Shown here piece after piece: positions 8,063 through 17,438 of a stretch of DNA of 64,000 bases; position 1 is the stretch's first letter, and every line of letters starts with the position of its first letter. Under the pieces are notes generated by a model. The model worked only from the letters and a program-made list of their open reading frames with translations, ran no database searches and was not told where the DNA came from. The position numbers and the translations under genes are program-made. The stretch comes from Rhodospirillales bacterium 24-66-33 (GTDB lineage Bacteria; Pseudomonadota; Alphaproteobacteria; Reyranellales; Reyranellaceae), in assembly GCA_002281855.1 (NCBI GenBank), contig NCHQ01000004.1, positions 186,001 to 250,000 of the forward strand, read 5' to 3'.

Positions 8063-9270
8063 CGAAGCGCGCCGCTCGCCTTGAGGGCCGCGACTTCCTG
8101 GGCACTCATGCCGGCCTCGCGCAGCACCTGCTCGCTGTGCTCACCGAGCTCGGGCGCGGGATGTGCGATGCGCTGGCTGGCGAAGCCGAGGCGGATCGGA
8201 TCGGCCAGGGTGCGCGGCATGTGGGGAATCGCCGTGTCGACCACCGCCCCGCAGGCCACGGCCTGCTCGTCGTCGGGCACGTCCTGCGGGCGGCTGATGA
8301 CACCGAAGGTGACGGAGTGCGTCGCCAGGGCCTCGCGCCAATGCTCGTAGGGTTTCGTCGCGAAGGTGTCGCTCAGGATGCCGGCCAGTTCGCCGGCGCG
8401 GGCGCGACGCTCGGGCTCGGTCGCGAACCGCGGATCCTCGATCAGGGACTCCAGTCCCATGGCGCGGCAGAGCGGCGCCCAGAGTTTGTCGGTGCGCACG
8501 ATGGTGAGCTGCAGCCAGCGATCGTCGGACGTGCGGTAGATGTTGCCCAGCGCCGAGCGGGGCCGGTCGGGCGGCGGCCGGTGCGGCAGGAAGGCGCCGA
8601 CGAGCGCTGCTTGCGCGATCACACCGCACGACCACAGGCCGTTTCCGAGCAGCGACGTGCCGACCCAGGAGCCTTCGCCGGTCTTGGTGCGATGCATCAG
8701 CGCCATCAGGATTGCCGACACCAGCGCCATCGCCGTGGCGCGATCGCCCTGCGCGGGTCCGGGCACGCCCGGCGGTCCGCCCTCGTAGCGCTGCGCATCG
8801 AGCAGGCCCGAGCGGGCGAAGTAGGCAGTCGCGTCGAAGCCCGGCCGGTCGCGATCGGGGCCGCTCTCGCCGTAACCGGTGAGGGAGGCGTAGATCAGCT
8901 TCGGATTGACCTGCTTCACGTCCTCGTAGGCGAGCTTGAGCTTGTCGCGCACCGGCGGCGGGAAGTTGCAGATCAGGATGTCGGAGACCGCGATCAGCCG
9001 GTCGAGGGCCGCGCGGGCGTCCGCCTGCTTGAGATCGAGCACGATGGAGCGTTTGTTCCGCGAATCCATCTGCCAGGGGTAATTGACCTCGCTCTTCGGG
9101 TAGTTCGCCGAATCCTGCATGATCCGGCGGTTGGGATCGCCGTCCGGTCCTTCGACCTTGATCACGTCGGCGCCCCAGTCGCCCAGCACGACGGCGGCGG
9201 CCGGTGCGGCGATGAATGAGCTGATGTCCAATACGCGCAATCCCGCCAGCGGCAGGGCAGTCTCGGTCAT
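8059..9270 (-). CDS. Family III CoA-transferase (CaiB/BaiF), first of a tandem pair
   Basis: This 403-residue class III CoA-transferase begins MTETALPLAGLRVLDISSF. Its probable catalytic Asp is in RPGFDATAYFARSG. I chose the ATG at 9270 because it aligns with the paralogue's start; the much longer open frame upstream is antisense to the sulfatase. It is divergent from the sulfatase (118-bp spacer), so both may answer to one regulator bound there. A TTGACG hexamer (minus strand, 9321-9316) could be a -35 element, but no convincing -10 is seen. Confidence 0.87.
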   Translation of the reverse strand: MTETALPLAGLRVLDISSFIAAPAAAVVLGDWGADVIKVEGPDGDPNRRIMQDSANYPKSEVNYPWQMDSRNKRSIVLDLKQADARAALDRLIAVSDILICNFPPPVRDKLKLAYEDVKQVNPKLIYASLTGYGESGPDRDRPGFDATAYFARSGLLDAQRYEGGPPGVPGPAQGDRATAMALVSAILMALMHRTKTGEGSWVGTSLLGNGLWSCGVIAQAALVGAFLPHRPPPDRPRSALGNIYRTSDDRWLQLTIVRTDKLWAPLCRAMGLESLIEDPRFATEPERRARAGELAGILSDTFATKPYEHWREALATHSVTFGVISRPQDVPDDEQAVACGAVVDTAIPHMPRTLADPIRLGFASQRIAHPAPELGEHSEQVLREAGMSAQEVAALKASGALR

Positions 9271-9387
9271 GGATTCTCCCTTTCGCGGCCGATATGGGCG
9301 CGACGCTCCGGCCTGCGTCAACACCGCTCGCTCGCTCGATTTCGGCACGCGGTGTGCTTGCCGGAACTCAAGAGTGGGGAACCGATC

Positions 9388-10788
9388 GTGGCAAAGAAGC
9401 GCAAACCGAATTTTCTGATTGTTCTGATCGACGACCTCCGGTTCGACGAGCTGGGGATCTGCGGCCATCCCTACATGAAGACGCCGCACATCGACCGCAT
9501 CGGCCATGAAGGCGCGATGTTCACCTCGGCGTTCCACACCACGCCGCTCTGCTCGCCCAATCGTGCTTCGATCCTGACCGGCCAGTATGCGAGCCGACAC
9601 GGCATCATCGACAACGTGGCGCGCGACGCCCACAGCCATCGCCTGCCGAACTACCACGTCATCCTGCAGCGCCTGGGCTACGAAACCGCGCATATCGGCA
9701 AGTGGCACATGGGCAATTCCGGCGGTCCCCGGCCGGGCTACGACAAGTGGGTGAGTTTCCCCGGCCACGGCTCGATCATCGATCCGGTGCTGAACATCGA
9801 TGGCAAGGAGAAGAAATACGAAGGCTACATCACCGACCTGCTGAACGGTCATGCCCTCGATTTCCTGAAGCAGAAGCGCGACAAGCCCTTTGCGCTGTTC
9901 TTCGCGCACAAGGCCGTGCATCCCGACGCCTTCCAGGCGGCCGACGGTACGATCGATTTCACCGACGGCGGCTACCGTCCCGCGCCGCGCCATGCCGACC
10001 TCTACAAGGGCGAACACTTCCCGCGCCGGCCCAATGCGCTGCCTGCGGCCGATGTGGTGAAGGACAAGCCGGCCTGGACCGAAGCCCACACGCTTCGCGT
10101 CAACGAGGCCTCGCGCAAGGTGCTGGATGGAATCCTCGCCGGAACCGACGAGGAAATCCGCCTGCGCGCCGCCATGATGGCCTCGGTCGACGAGGGCATG
10201 GGCGACATCCTCAAGCTGCTCGAGGAGAAGGGCGAACTCGACAACACCTTCATCCTGTTCTTCGGTGACAACGGCTACTTCTTCGGCGAACACGGGCTCG
10301 GGCCCGAGCGGCGCTTTGCCTACGAAGAAGGCATCAAGTCGCCGTTCCTCATCCGCTACCCCGCCTGGTTCAAGCCGGGCACGGTGAACGACGAGCTGGT
10401 CCTTGCGCTCGACATCGCGCCGACGCTGGTCGATCTGGCAGGCGGCAAGGCCGCGGACTTCAAGACGATGCAGGGCCAGTCGCTGAAGCCCTTGGCGAAG
10501 GGGGCCAAACCCAAGGGCTGGCGCACCTCGTTCATGTGCGAATACTTCAGCGAGAACGCCATGCCGTGGCTGGTGGGCATGAGCTACAAGGCGATCCGCA
10601 CCAAGCGTCACAAGTACATCCACTGGACGCAGAAATCTCTCGACGGCGTCGCGTGCGACGAACTCTACGATCTCAAGAGCGATCCCTACGAAATGCGCAA
10701 CCTGATCGGCAAGCGGTCGGAGAAGGGGCTGGTCGCTCGATTGCGCAAGCAGCTCGCCTCCCTGGTCGCGAAGTCCGTCGGCCTCTAG
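9388..10788 (+). CDS. Sulfatase (formylglycine-dependent, alkaline phosphatase superfamily)
   Basis: This 466-residue sulfatase would hydrolyse an organic sulfate ester. The signature CSPNRASILTG places the cysteine to be converted to formylglycine at Cys55; further hallmarks are the early metal ligands in LIVLIDDLRFDE, GKWHMG near residue 107 and FGDNGYFFGEHGL near 290. The GTG at 9388 gives MAKKRKPNFLIVLIDD and has GGGGA upstream; an earlier GTG at 9352 would add a poor extension. No signal peptide is seen, so it is probably cytoplasmic, acting on imported sulfates. It is followed 13 nt later by a Bug receptor gene. Neither a formylglycine-generating enzyme nor an anaerobic maturase is present in the window. 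Confidence 0.88.
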   Translation: MAKKRKPNFLIVLIDDLRFDELGICGHPYMKTPHIDRIGHEGAMFTSAFHTTPLCSPNRASILTGQYASRHGIIDNVARDAHSHRLPNYHVILQRLGYETAHIGKWHMGNSGGPRPGYDKWVSFPGHGSIIDPVLNIDGKEKKYEGYITDLLNGHALDFLKQKRDKPFALFFAHKAVHPDAFQAADGTIDFTDGGYRPAPRHADLYKGEHFPRRPNALPAADVVKDKPAWTEAHTLRVNEASRKVLDGILAGTDEEIRLRAAMMASVDEGMGDILKLLEEKGELDNTFILFFGDNGYFFGEHGLGPERRFAYEEGIKSPFLIRYPAWFKPGTVNDELVLALDIAPTLVDLAGGKAADFKTMQGQSLKPLAKGAKPKGWRTSFMCEYFSENAMPWLVGMSYKAIRTKRHKYIHWTQKSLDGVACDELYDLKSDPYEMRNLIGKRSEKGLVARLRKQLASLVAKSVGL

Positions 10789-10801
10789 GAGACTGAAAGC
10801 G

Positions 10802-11773
10802 ATGGCCCTGACGAAGAGAACCCTTTTGGCGGCGGCGCTGGCCGCCATCTCGACGAGGTCCATGGCGCAGGCCTGGCCGACCAAGCCGATCCGCATGATC
10901 GTGCCGCTGGCGCCCGGTGGCACGGCCGACATCATCGCGCGCATTTATGCTGACGAGCTCGGCAAGGCGCTCGGCCAGACCGTGGTGGTGGACAACAAGA
11001 CCGGCGCGGGCGGCACCATCGCCTCCGCCGAAGCCGCGCGTGCAGCCCCCGACGGCTACACGATCCTGGTGATCTCCCAGGGCACCATGGTGTTCAACGT
11101 CGGGCTCTACCCCAAGCCGGGCTACGACCCGGTCAAGAACTTTGCCTCGGTGGCGCTCGCGGGTTCGGTCTCCAACGTCCTGATCGTGCATCCCGACAAT
11201 CCGGCGAAGTCGGTGGCCGACCTGATCGCCCAGGCCAAGGCCAAGCCGGGTGAGCTGACCTATTCCTCGGGTGGGACCGGGACGAGCCATCACCTGTCGT
11301 CCGTCCTGTTCGAGCGCGATGCCGGCGTGAAGTTGCAGCATGTTCCGTACCGGACGGCGACGGCTGGAATCATGGGCGTCGCCAACGGCGAGGTCACGAT
11401 GGCCTTCTACAACACGCCGACCGTGGTCGGTCTGATCAAGGGCGGAAAGCTCAAGGCCCTCGCCATCACCAGCGCGCAGCGCTCGGAACTGCTTCCCGAT
11501 GTGCCGACGATGGTCGAGCAGGGGATGAAGGATTACGTGTTCAGCACGTGGATGGGCTACGCCGTGCCGAAGGGCACACCGGCGCCGGTCATCGAGAAGC
11601 TGAACGCGGAGATGATCCGCATCGGGCGGCTACCGGCGGTCGCGGAGAAGATGAAGAGCCAGGGCATCGACATGATGCCGCCCGAGCCGCCCGCCGCCGT
11701 CGACAAGCTCATCCGCGACGAGCTGGCGCTCTGGATTCCCATCCTCAAGGCCTCGGGCGCGTCGGCCGAGTAG
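10802..11773 (+). CDS. Bug/TctC-family periplasmic solute-binding protein
   Basis: This 323-residue tripartite tricarboxylate transporter receptor has a signal peptide (LLAAALAAISTRSMA, cleavage about residue 22), then WPTKPIRMIVPLAPGGTADIIAR and the FxxVPYRG-like KLQHVPYRTATAGIMG loop of the family. Bug proteins bind carboxylates such as citrate, aromatic acids or amino acids in the periplasm. No TctA/TctB membrane subunits lie nearby, as is common for this expanded family. Co-transcription with the sulfatase suggests a sulfated or carboxylated ligand, which is inference only. Confidence 0.88.
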   Translation: MALTKRTLLAAALAAISTRSMAQAWPTKPIRMIVPLAPGGTADIIARIYADELGKALGQTVVVDNKTGAGGTIASAEAARAAPDGYTILVISQGTMVFNVGLYPKPGYDPVKNFASVALAGSVSNVLIVHPDNPAKSVADLIAQAKAKPGELTYSSGGTGTSHHLSSVLFERDAGVKLQHVPYRTATAGIMGVANGEVTMAFYNTPTVVGLIKGGKLKALAITSAQRSELLPDVPTMVEQGMKDYVFSTWMGYAVPKGTPAPVIEKLNAEMIRIGRLPAVAEKMKSQGIDMMPPEPPAAVDKLIRDELALWIPILKASGASAE

Positions 11774-11811
11774 CAGGCCTCAGCGGGCCGTATCCTTGCC
11801 AAAGGAGGGCC

Positions 11812-11854
11812 GTGCGCGTATCTCCCCCTGTCATTCAATCAGGGGTGCGCGCAC
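11812..11854 (+). promoter_or_regulatory. Two-part hairpin in the asd leader
   Basis: GTGCGCG (11812-11818) pairs with CGCGCAC (11848-11854), and inside it CCCCTG (11825-11830) pairs with CAGGGG (11840-11845). The structure ends 17 nt before the asd start codon and has no following U-tract. It could be a 5'-leader element of asd or a weak terminator of the Bug gene. Confidence 0.5.
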
Positions 11855-11871
11855 GCTAGGCGCATATAGTC

Positions 11872-12885
<1,014 letters not shown>

Positions 12886-12914
12886 CCGCATCGCCTCCCC
12901 GGAAGCGAACTTCG

Positions 12915-12946
12915 AATGGCGTGGACCCCTCGGTCCGCGCCATTTT
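12915..12946 (+). terminator. Intrinsic terminator of asd
   Basis: AATGGCG-T-GGACC (12915-12927) pairs with GGTCC-G-CGCCATT (12932-12944) with a short loop, followed by TT-rich sequence (TTTTCGTT). It lies 29 nt after the asd stop. Confidence 0.8.
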
Positions 12947-12987
12947 CGTTCGAGGGCGATGCTTGTGAGAGGCTGCTGAGGTAAAGT

Positions 12988-14427
12988 GTGAGCGTGAACG
13001 ACACGCCCCACATCCATCCGACGAAGCGTGAATCCGCGGCCTCCGGCGCACCGACCCCGTTGTTTGGCAGCGCGGCCGACAGCTTCGTCCAGCAATTGCG
13101 CCTGGCTTCCCAGGCGCACCGCGCCGGGCGTCTCGACGAGGCGATCACTTCTTATCTGCGGCTGCTCGCCGTTCGCCCCGATCATGCCGAGCTGCACAAC
13201 AATCTCGGGGTCGCGCTGCGCCTCGCCGGCAAGCTCGAGGCCTCGGTGTCCCATCATCGACTGGCGCTGGCGGCCGACCCGCAGAATCCGGCCCTGCATT
13301 CCAATCTCGGCAACGCCCTGCGCGCCGTGAATCGGTTCGACGAGGCGGTGAAGCATCACTACCGGTCGATCGCGCTCAGCCGGGACTATGCCGAGGGCTT
13401 CTTCAATCTGGCGCTCTGCCTGCGCGACCTCGGCCGGCTCGACGAGGCGATCGGCTGCTTCAGCCGCGCGCTGACGATCCATCCCGACAACCGGCGCGTC
13501 CGGGTCGAATTCGCAATCGCGCTTCTGATGCAGGGCGAGCTCGAAGCAGGGTTCGCCGCCTACGAGATCCGCAAGCGCCTGCCGGAGACGCCGACGCCCG
13601 ATTTCGCGCAAGCAGCCTGGGAGGGCGGGCCGCTTCAGGGCAAGCGCATCCTGCTTTATCCCGAACAGGGCTTGAGCGACGTGCTGCTCTTCGTGCGCTT
13701 CGCCCGCGAGCTGAAGCGGCGCGGCGCCACCGTCCTGGTGCTGTGCCAGGCGCTGCTCAAGGACCTGTTGCGCTCTGCTGACTACATCGACGAGGTCGTG
13801 GCCGAGGGCGAGAAGGTCCCTGAGTTCGACACACACGCTTCCCTGGTCTCGCTGCCGCACCTCTGCCGCGCCGATTTCGCGACGCTTTCGGCGGAACCGC
13901 CCTACCTCAGGGCGCCCGAGGAAAGCCGCATCAAGCTCGGCCGGCGCGAGCGGGCGAAGCAGCGCATCGGCATCTACTGGGCGGCCATGCCGGGCCAGGC
14001 GCAGGATCGCCAGAGGTCGGTGTCGTTCGAACACTTCCTGGCGCTCTCGGGCGATCCGGAGTTGCTGTTCTTCAGCCTGCAGGGCGGCGTCCACCAGAAA
14101 GACATCCAGGCGTTCGGCGCCGGCGGGCTGGTGCACGATGTCGGTCGTGGCATCTTCGATTTCGCCGAAGCCGCCACCGCGCTCTCGCAGCTCGACCTGC
14201 TGATCTCGATCGACGCACCGGTGGCGCACCTTGCGGCGGCGATGGGCGTGAAGACATGGGTCCTGCTGCCTTCCACGGCCGATTGGCGCTGGCAGCTCGG
14301 GGGCGCCGGGGCGCCCTGGTACCCGTCGGCACGCCTCTTCCAACAGACGAGTCCGGGAAACTGGAACGACGTCTTCACCGCCCTGCGGCGCGAACTCGAC
14401 GTGCTGAAGAAGGCGATTCCGGCCTAG
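12988..14427 (+). CDS. TPR protein with C-terminal heptosyltransferase-like domain
   Basis: This 479-residue protein has an N-terminal half made of tetratricopeptide repeats (about residues 35-205, units such as AELHNNLGVALRLAGKLEASVSHHRLAL). The C-terminal half (215-475) has the nucleotide-sugar-binding pattern of GT9/GT41-type proteins (GIYWAAMPGQ, then DLLISIDAPVAHLAAAMGVKTWVLLP). Such fusions are often called TPR-GT9 proteins and probably glycosylate proteins or surface sugars, but the donor and target are unknown. It starts with GTG at 12988 preceded by GAGG. A perfect 12-bp terminator hairpin follows. No signal peptide is seen. Confidence 0.8.
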   Translation: MSVNDTPHIHPTKRESAASGAPTPLFGSAADSFVQQLRLASQAHRAGRLDEAITSYLRLLAVRPDHAELHNNLGVALRLAGKLEASVSHHRLALAADPQNPALHSNLGNALRAVNRFDEAVKHHYRSIALSRDYAEGFFNLALCLRDLGRLDEAIGCFSRALTIHPDNRRVRVEFAIALLMQGELEAGFAAYEIRKRLPETPTPDFAQAAWEGGPLQGKRILLYPEQGLSDVLLFVRFARELKRRGATVLVLCQALLKDLLRSADYIDEVVAEGEKVPEFDTHASLVSLPHLCRADFATLSAEPPYLRAPEESRIKLGRRERAKQRIGIYWAAMPGQAQDRQRSVSFEHFLALSGDPELLFFSLQGGVHQKDIQAFGAGGLVHDVGRGIFDFAEAATALSQLDLLISIDAPVAHLAAAMGVKTWVLLPSTADWRWQLGGAGAPWYPSARLFQQTSPGNWNDVFTALRRELDVLKKAIPA

Positions 14428-14437
14428 CGGCCTCATT

Positions 14438-14469
14438 GGAGCGCGCAACTCCAGTTGCGCGCTCCTTTG
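14438..14469. terminator. Perfect 12-bp hairpin between convergent genes
   Basis: GGAGCGCGCAAC (14438-14449), loop TCCA, GTTGCGCGCTCC (14454-14465), then TTTG. It separates the plus-strand TPR gene from the minus-strand glycosyltransferase operon and probably terminates both. Confidence 0.75.
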
Positions 14470-14474
14470 ATAGC

Positions 14475-15074
14475 CTATCGCGTCAAACCTAGCCTTCGCA
14501 GCGCCTCGGCATCGTCGACATCGTCGAGCGTATCGGCCAGTGCGATCGTGACGTGTCGTGGCAGGCCGGCCAGTGTGTCGGCGAGCACCGTCGGCGTCGA
14601 CCAGTGCACGCCGTCGAACAGGGAACGAGGCAGGGGCCGCACGCGTCGCGCCCCGACCAGCCAGAAGCCGCCATCGCGCGCCGGGCCGAAGACGAGATCG
14701 TGTCGGCCGAGCAAGGCGAATGCCCGCGCTATGTGAGACACGCGCATTGCCGGAATGTCGCTGCCGACCAGCACGACGGGCCCGGCGGGCAAGGTCAGGA
14801 ACGGCCGCTTCATGCGCCGGCCGAGATCGCCCTGCCGCTGAGGCTTTCTGCGAGAGACAGGCACGAGGCGCCAGGCGAGATGATGGAGCGACGTGTCGGG
14901 CGTCACGAACAACCACACGGTCCAGCGCGGATCGCGAGTCATCCGCTTGATCTGCTCGTCGAGGAGGCGGCGGTAGAAGCGGGCGGCTTTCCACATGCCG
15001 ATCTCACCGCCCAGCCGGCGCTTCACGCGGCCAGTCTGCGGGGCGCGGGCGAAGATGACGAGATGGCGTTTCAT
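14475..15074 (-). CDS. TIGR04282-family glycosyltransferase (DUF2064, arsenosugar type)
   Basis: This 199-residue protein matches TIGR04282/DUF2064 (VIFARAPQTGRVKRRLGGEIG near the start, VLVGSDIPAMRVSHI, and the DGGFWLVGAR motif). These GT-A-like proteins are annotated as glycosyltransferases of arsenosugar biosynthesis, an assignment based mainly on gene neighbourhoods. It overlaps the TIGR04283 gene by 4 nt and is the last gene of a three-gene operon. No arsM methyltransferase or classic ArsS is in view, so an arsenic role is not proven here. Confidence 0.82.
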   Translation of the reverse strand: MKRHLVIFARAPQTGRVKRRLGGEIGMWKAARFYRRLLDEQIKRMTRDPRWTVWLFVTPDTSLHHLAWRLVPVSRRKPQRQGDLGRRMKRPFLTLPAGPVVLVGSDIPAMRVSHIARAFALLGRHDLVFGPARDGGFWLVGARRVRPLPRSLFDGVHWSTPTVLADTLAGLPRHVTIALADTLDDVDDAEALRRLGLTR

Positions 15075-15751
15075 CCGCCGTAGAGACGTCGCAGGGTCTG
15101 CGGCGGGACGCCGGCAAAATAGAGCGAGAGACAGCTGAGGTTGCGCAGCGGGCGCAGCCACCAGCCGTCGCGCCGATAGCGGGCTGGCGAGGTGATCGCA
15201 TCGGTGTCGAGGAGGACCAGATGGTTCGAACCGATGCGGCGCACGAGGTCGACATCCTCCATCAGCGGCAGCGGTCGAAAGCCTCCAAGGCGCTCGTAGT
15301 GCAGGCGGGAAATCAGCAGGCCCTGATCGCCATAGGGAAGGCCGAAGGTGCGGCAACGCCAGGCCGCGAGTCGTTCCACCCGCCGGGCACCGGCCTCGTC
15401 CGCATCGAAGCGCAGCCGGAAGTAGCCGGCCTTGCCATCGATCGATTGGACGAAGCGGGCAATGACGTCGCCGGCGCCGCTCTGCAGTCGCGTATCGGCG
15501 TGCAGGAACAGCAGCCACGGCGCGCCACCCGCAGCGGCGCCGGCCGCAAGCTGGCCGCCCCGTCCGGCGGGAGCCGTCACGACGGCAGCGCCGGCCCGGC
15601 GCGCGATCCCGACCGTGTCGTCGCGGGAACCGCCGTCGCAGAGGATGATCGAGAAAGCGAGGTCGGGGTGGGCGGGAAGGGCCGCAAGGGTACGGGCAAG
15701 CGTCGGGCCCGCGTTCAGCGTCGGGATGACGATGTCGATGGCCGTCGTCAC
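15071..15751 (-). CDS. TIGR04283-family glycosyltransferase (GT2, arsenosugar type)
   Basis: This 226-residue GT2-fold enzyme has IDIVIPTLNAGPTLARTLAAL at the start, IILCDGGSRDDTVGIA, a DxD-like LFLHADTRL, and GLPYGDQGLLISR. It is the usual companion of TIGR04282 proteins. A GTG start at 15751 is chosen because it yields MTTAIDIVIP and forms a GTGA overlap with the stop of the radical SAM gene; the open frame continues upstream only as shadow. The transferred sugar and acceptor are unknown. Confidence 0.84.
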   Translation of the reverse strand: MTTAIDIVIPTLNAGPTLARTLAALPAHPDLAFSIILCDGGSRDDTVGIARRAGAAVVTAPAGRGGQLAAGAAAGGAPWLLFLHADTRLQSGAGDVIARFVQSIDGKAGYFRLRFDADEAGARRVERLAAWRCRTFGLPYGDQGLLISRLHYERLGGFRPLPLMEDVDLVRRIGSNHLVLLDTDAITSPARYRRDGWWLRPLRNLSCLSLYFAGVPPQTLRRLYGG

Positions 15752-16689
15752 GCGCTGCAGGCAGCCCCGCCCAGGACGCAGAACTTGGCGCAGTGCGGAT
15801 GGTTCAGGCGCACCTCGCCGACGCTGTCCGCCAGTGTCCCGCCCAGTTCGAATTGAGAATCGTAGGGCAGCAGGGTGCAGGCCACCACGGCGGGTCGTGA
15901 TGCACCCTTGCGCTTCACTACCATGCGGGACGACGCACACATCACGCTGTCCGGCGACTTCTTCAGGATGCCCCAGCAGGCGGTCGTGATCTCCGGCACG
16001 TCGACCGTCGGATCCATCTCCGGGAACAGGACCAGCACTGCCGGATCGTGCGCGTCGATCGCGACACCCAGCCGGGTGAACAGCTGCGCATAACCGGCGC
16101 GGACTTCGTCATCGGTCTCATTGGAGAAGTGGCGGCCGGCCACATTCACCTGGAAGCCTGCCTGGGCCAGCCAGACCAGCCCGTCGATGGTCGGCTTCCA
16201 GCTTCGCAGGCCTCGCTCCTCCTCGTGCAGTTCTCTCTCGTAGTGATCGACCGAGACGCGGATCGCGAGGTTGTCGCGACCGTGCCGCGCCAGCAGATCG
16301 AGCAGCGGCGCCTTCATCTTGTGCATCGGCTTCATCGCGTTGGTCAGCACGATCGCCTCGAGGCCGCGCGCGAGCACGTCGTCCAGCATCGCCGGCAGGT
16401 CGGGATTCATGAAGGGCTCGCCACCCGTGAAGCCGATCAGCTTCGTGCCGTGGCCGTCGCGCTGGATCTCGTCGAGATAGGCCGCGACCTCGCCGGCCGT
16501 GAGATAGACGAGCCGATCGTTGCGCGGCGAGGATTCGATGTAGCAGTTGCGGCAGGTGAGGTTGCAGAGGGTGCCGGTGTTGAACCACAGCGTCTCGAGC
16601 GCCTTCAGGCCGACATGCGCGCGCGTCTCGCCCTTGGCGGTGATCCAGGCATCCTTGAATTTCGCAGGGTCGAGCAGAACGGGCAGCAT
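15748..16689 (-). CDS. Radical SAM enzyme with extra C-terminal cysteines
   Basis: This 313-residue radical SAM protein has the 4Fe-4S motif CNLTCRNCY (Cys42, Cys46, Cys49), followed by the SAM-binding GFTGGEPFMNPD. The C-terminal third carries further cysteines (TTACWG, VMCASSRM, VVACTLLPYD, HPHCAKFCVLGGAACS), suggesting an auxiliary Fe-S cluster of the SPASM/twitch kind. The ATG at 16689 has AGGA upstream. It heads an overlapping operon with TIGR04283 and TIGR04282 glycosyltransferases. The CxxxCxxC surroundings (YIESSPRNDRL) differ from what I know of ArsS, so the substrate is open. Confidence 0.83.
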   Translation of the reverse strand: MLPVLLDPAKFKDAWITAKGETRAHVGLKALETLWFNTGTLCNLTCRNCYIESSPRNDRLVYLTAGEVAAYLDEIQRDGHGTKLIGFTGGEPFMNPDLPAMLDDVLARGLEAIVLTNAMKPMHKMKAPLLDLLARHGRDNLAIRVSVDHYERELHEEERGLRSWKPTIDGLVWLAQAGFQVNVAGRHFSNETDDEVRAGYAQLFTRLGVAIDAHDPAVLVLFPEMDPTVDVPEITTACWGILKKSPDSVMCASSRMVVKRKGASRPAVVACTLLPYDSQFELGGTLADSVGEVRLNHPHCAKFCVLGGAACSA

Positions 16690-16854
16690 CGGGGAAATCC
16701 TGCGCAAAGGGAGGACGCGAAGGCTAGCACAATTCGTGCAATGCAAAGGTGGCCGCGAAAGGGCGGGTTCCGAAACCGTGACTCGCTCATGCCTCCGCGT
16801 CTCGACCGCGCGACGGCGCTTCGCTACGGTTCGTCAACACCTGAGGGGAATTGA

Positions 16855-17436
16855 ATGCTCGACGACAAGGCGCTTGCCACGATCTTCCGCGACGCCCGCA
16901 CGCACAATGGCTGGCTCGACAAGCCGGTGACCGACGAAAAACTCCACGAGATCTACGACCTCATGAAATGGGGGCCGACCTCGGCCAACTGCCAGCCGGC
17001 GCGGATCGTCTTCGTGCGCACCAAGGAGGGCAAGGAGAAGCTCAAGCCGGCGCTGAGCGCGGGCAACACCGAGAAGACGATGAGCGCGCCGGTGACGGCG
17101 ATTCTCGCCTACGATCCGGAGTTCTTCGAGCATCTGCCGCGGATGTTCCCTCACGACCAGACCGCCATCCACTGGTTCAAGGGCAAGCCGGCGGCCGAGC
17201 CGACCGCCTTCCGCAACGGCACCCTGCAGGGCGCCTACCTGATCGTCGCGGCCCGTGCACTCGGGCTCGATTGCGGCGCCATGAGCGGCTTCGACAATGC
17301 CAAGGTCGACGCGGCCTTCTTCCCTGACGGAAAGTTCAAGACGAACTTCCTGTGCAACATCGGCTACGGCGACCACTCGAAGCTGTTCGCGCGCAGCCCG
17401 CGCTTCGAGTTCGACGAGGTCTGCAAGATCGTCTGA
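16855..17436 (+). CDS. Nitroreductase-family protein, RutE-like (malonic semialdehyde reductase)
   Basis: This 193-residue FMN-dependent nitroreductase-fold protein matches the RutE/HadB subgroup: [19 protein letters not shown] at the flavin site, [26 protein letters not shown], and a C-terminal NIGYGD. RutE reduces malonic semialdehyde to 3-hydroxypropionate in pyrimidine-ring degradation, but no other rut genes are nearby, so it may reduce another aldehyde or nitro compound. It starts at ATG 16855 after GAGGGGAA and is divergent from the radical SAM operon. Confidence 0.82.
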   Translation: MLDDKALATIFRDARTHNGWLDKPVTDEKLHEIYDLMKWGPTSANCQPARIVFVRTKEGKEKLKPALSAGNTEKTMSAPVTAILAYDPEFFEHLPRMFPHDQTAIHWFKGKPAAEPTAFRNGTLQGAYLIVAARALGLDCGAMSGFDNAKVDAAFFPDGKFKTNFLCNIGYGDHSKLFARSPRFEFDEVCKIV

Positions 17437-17438
17437 GC

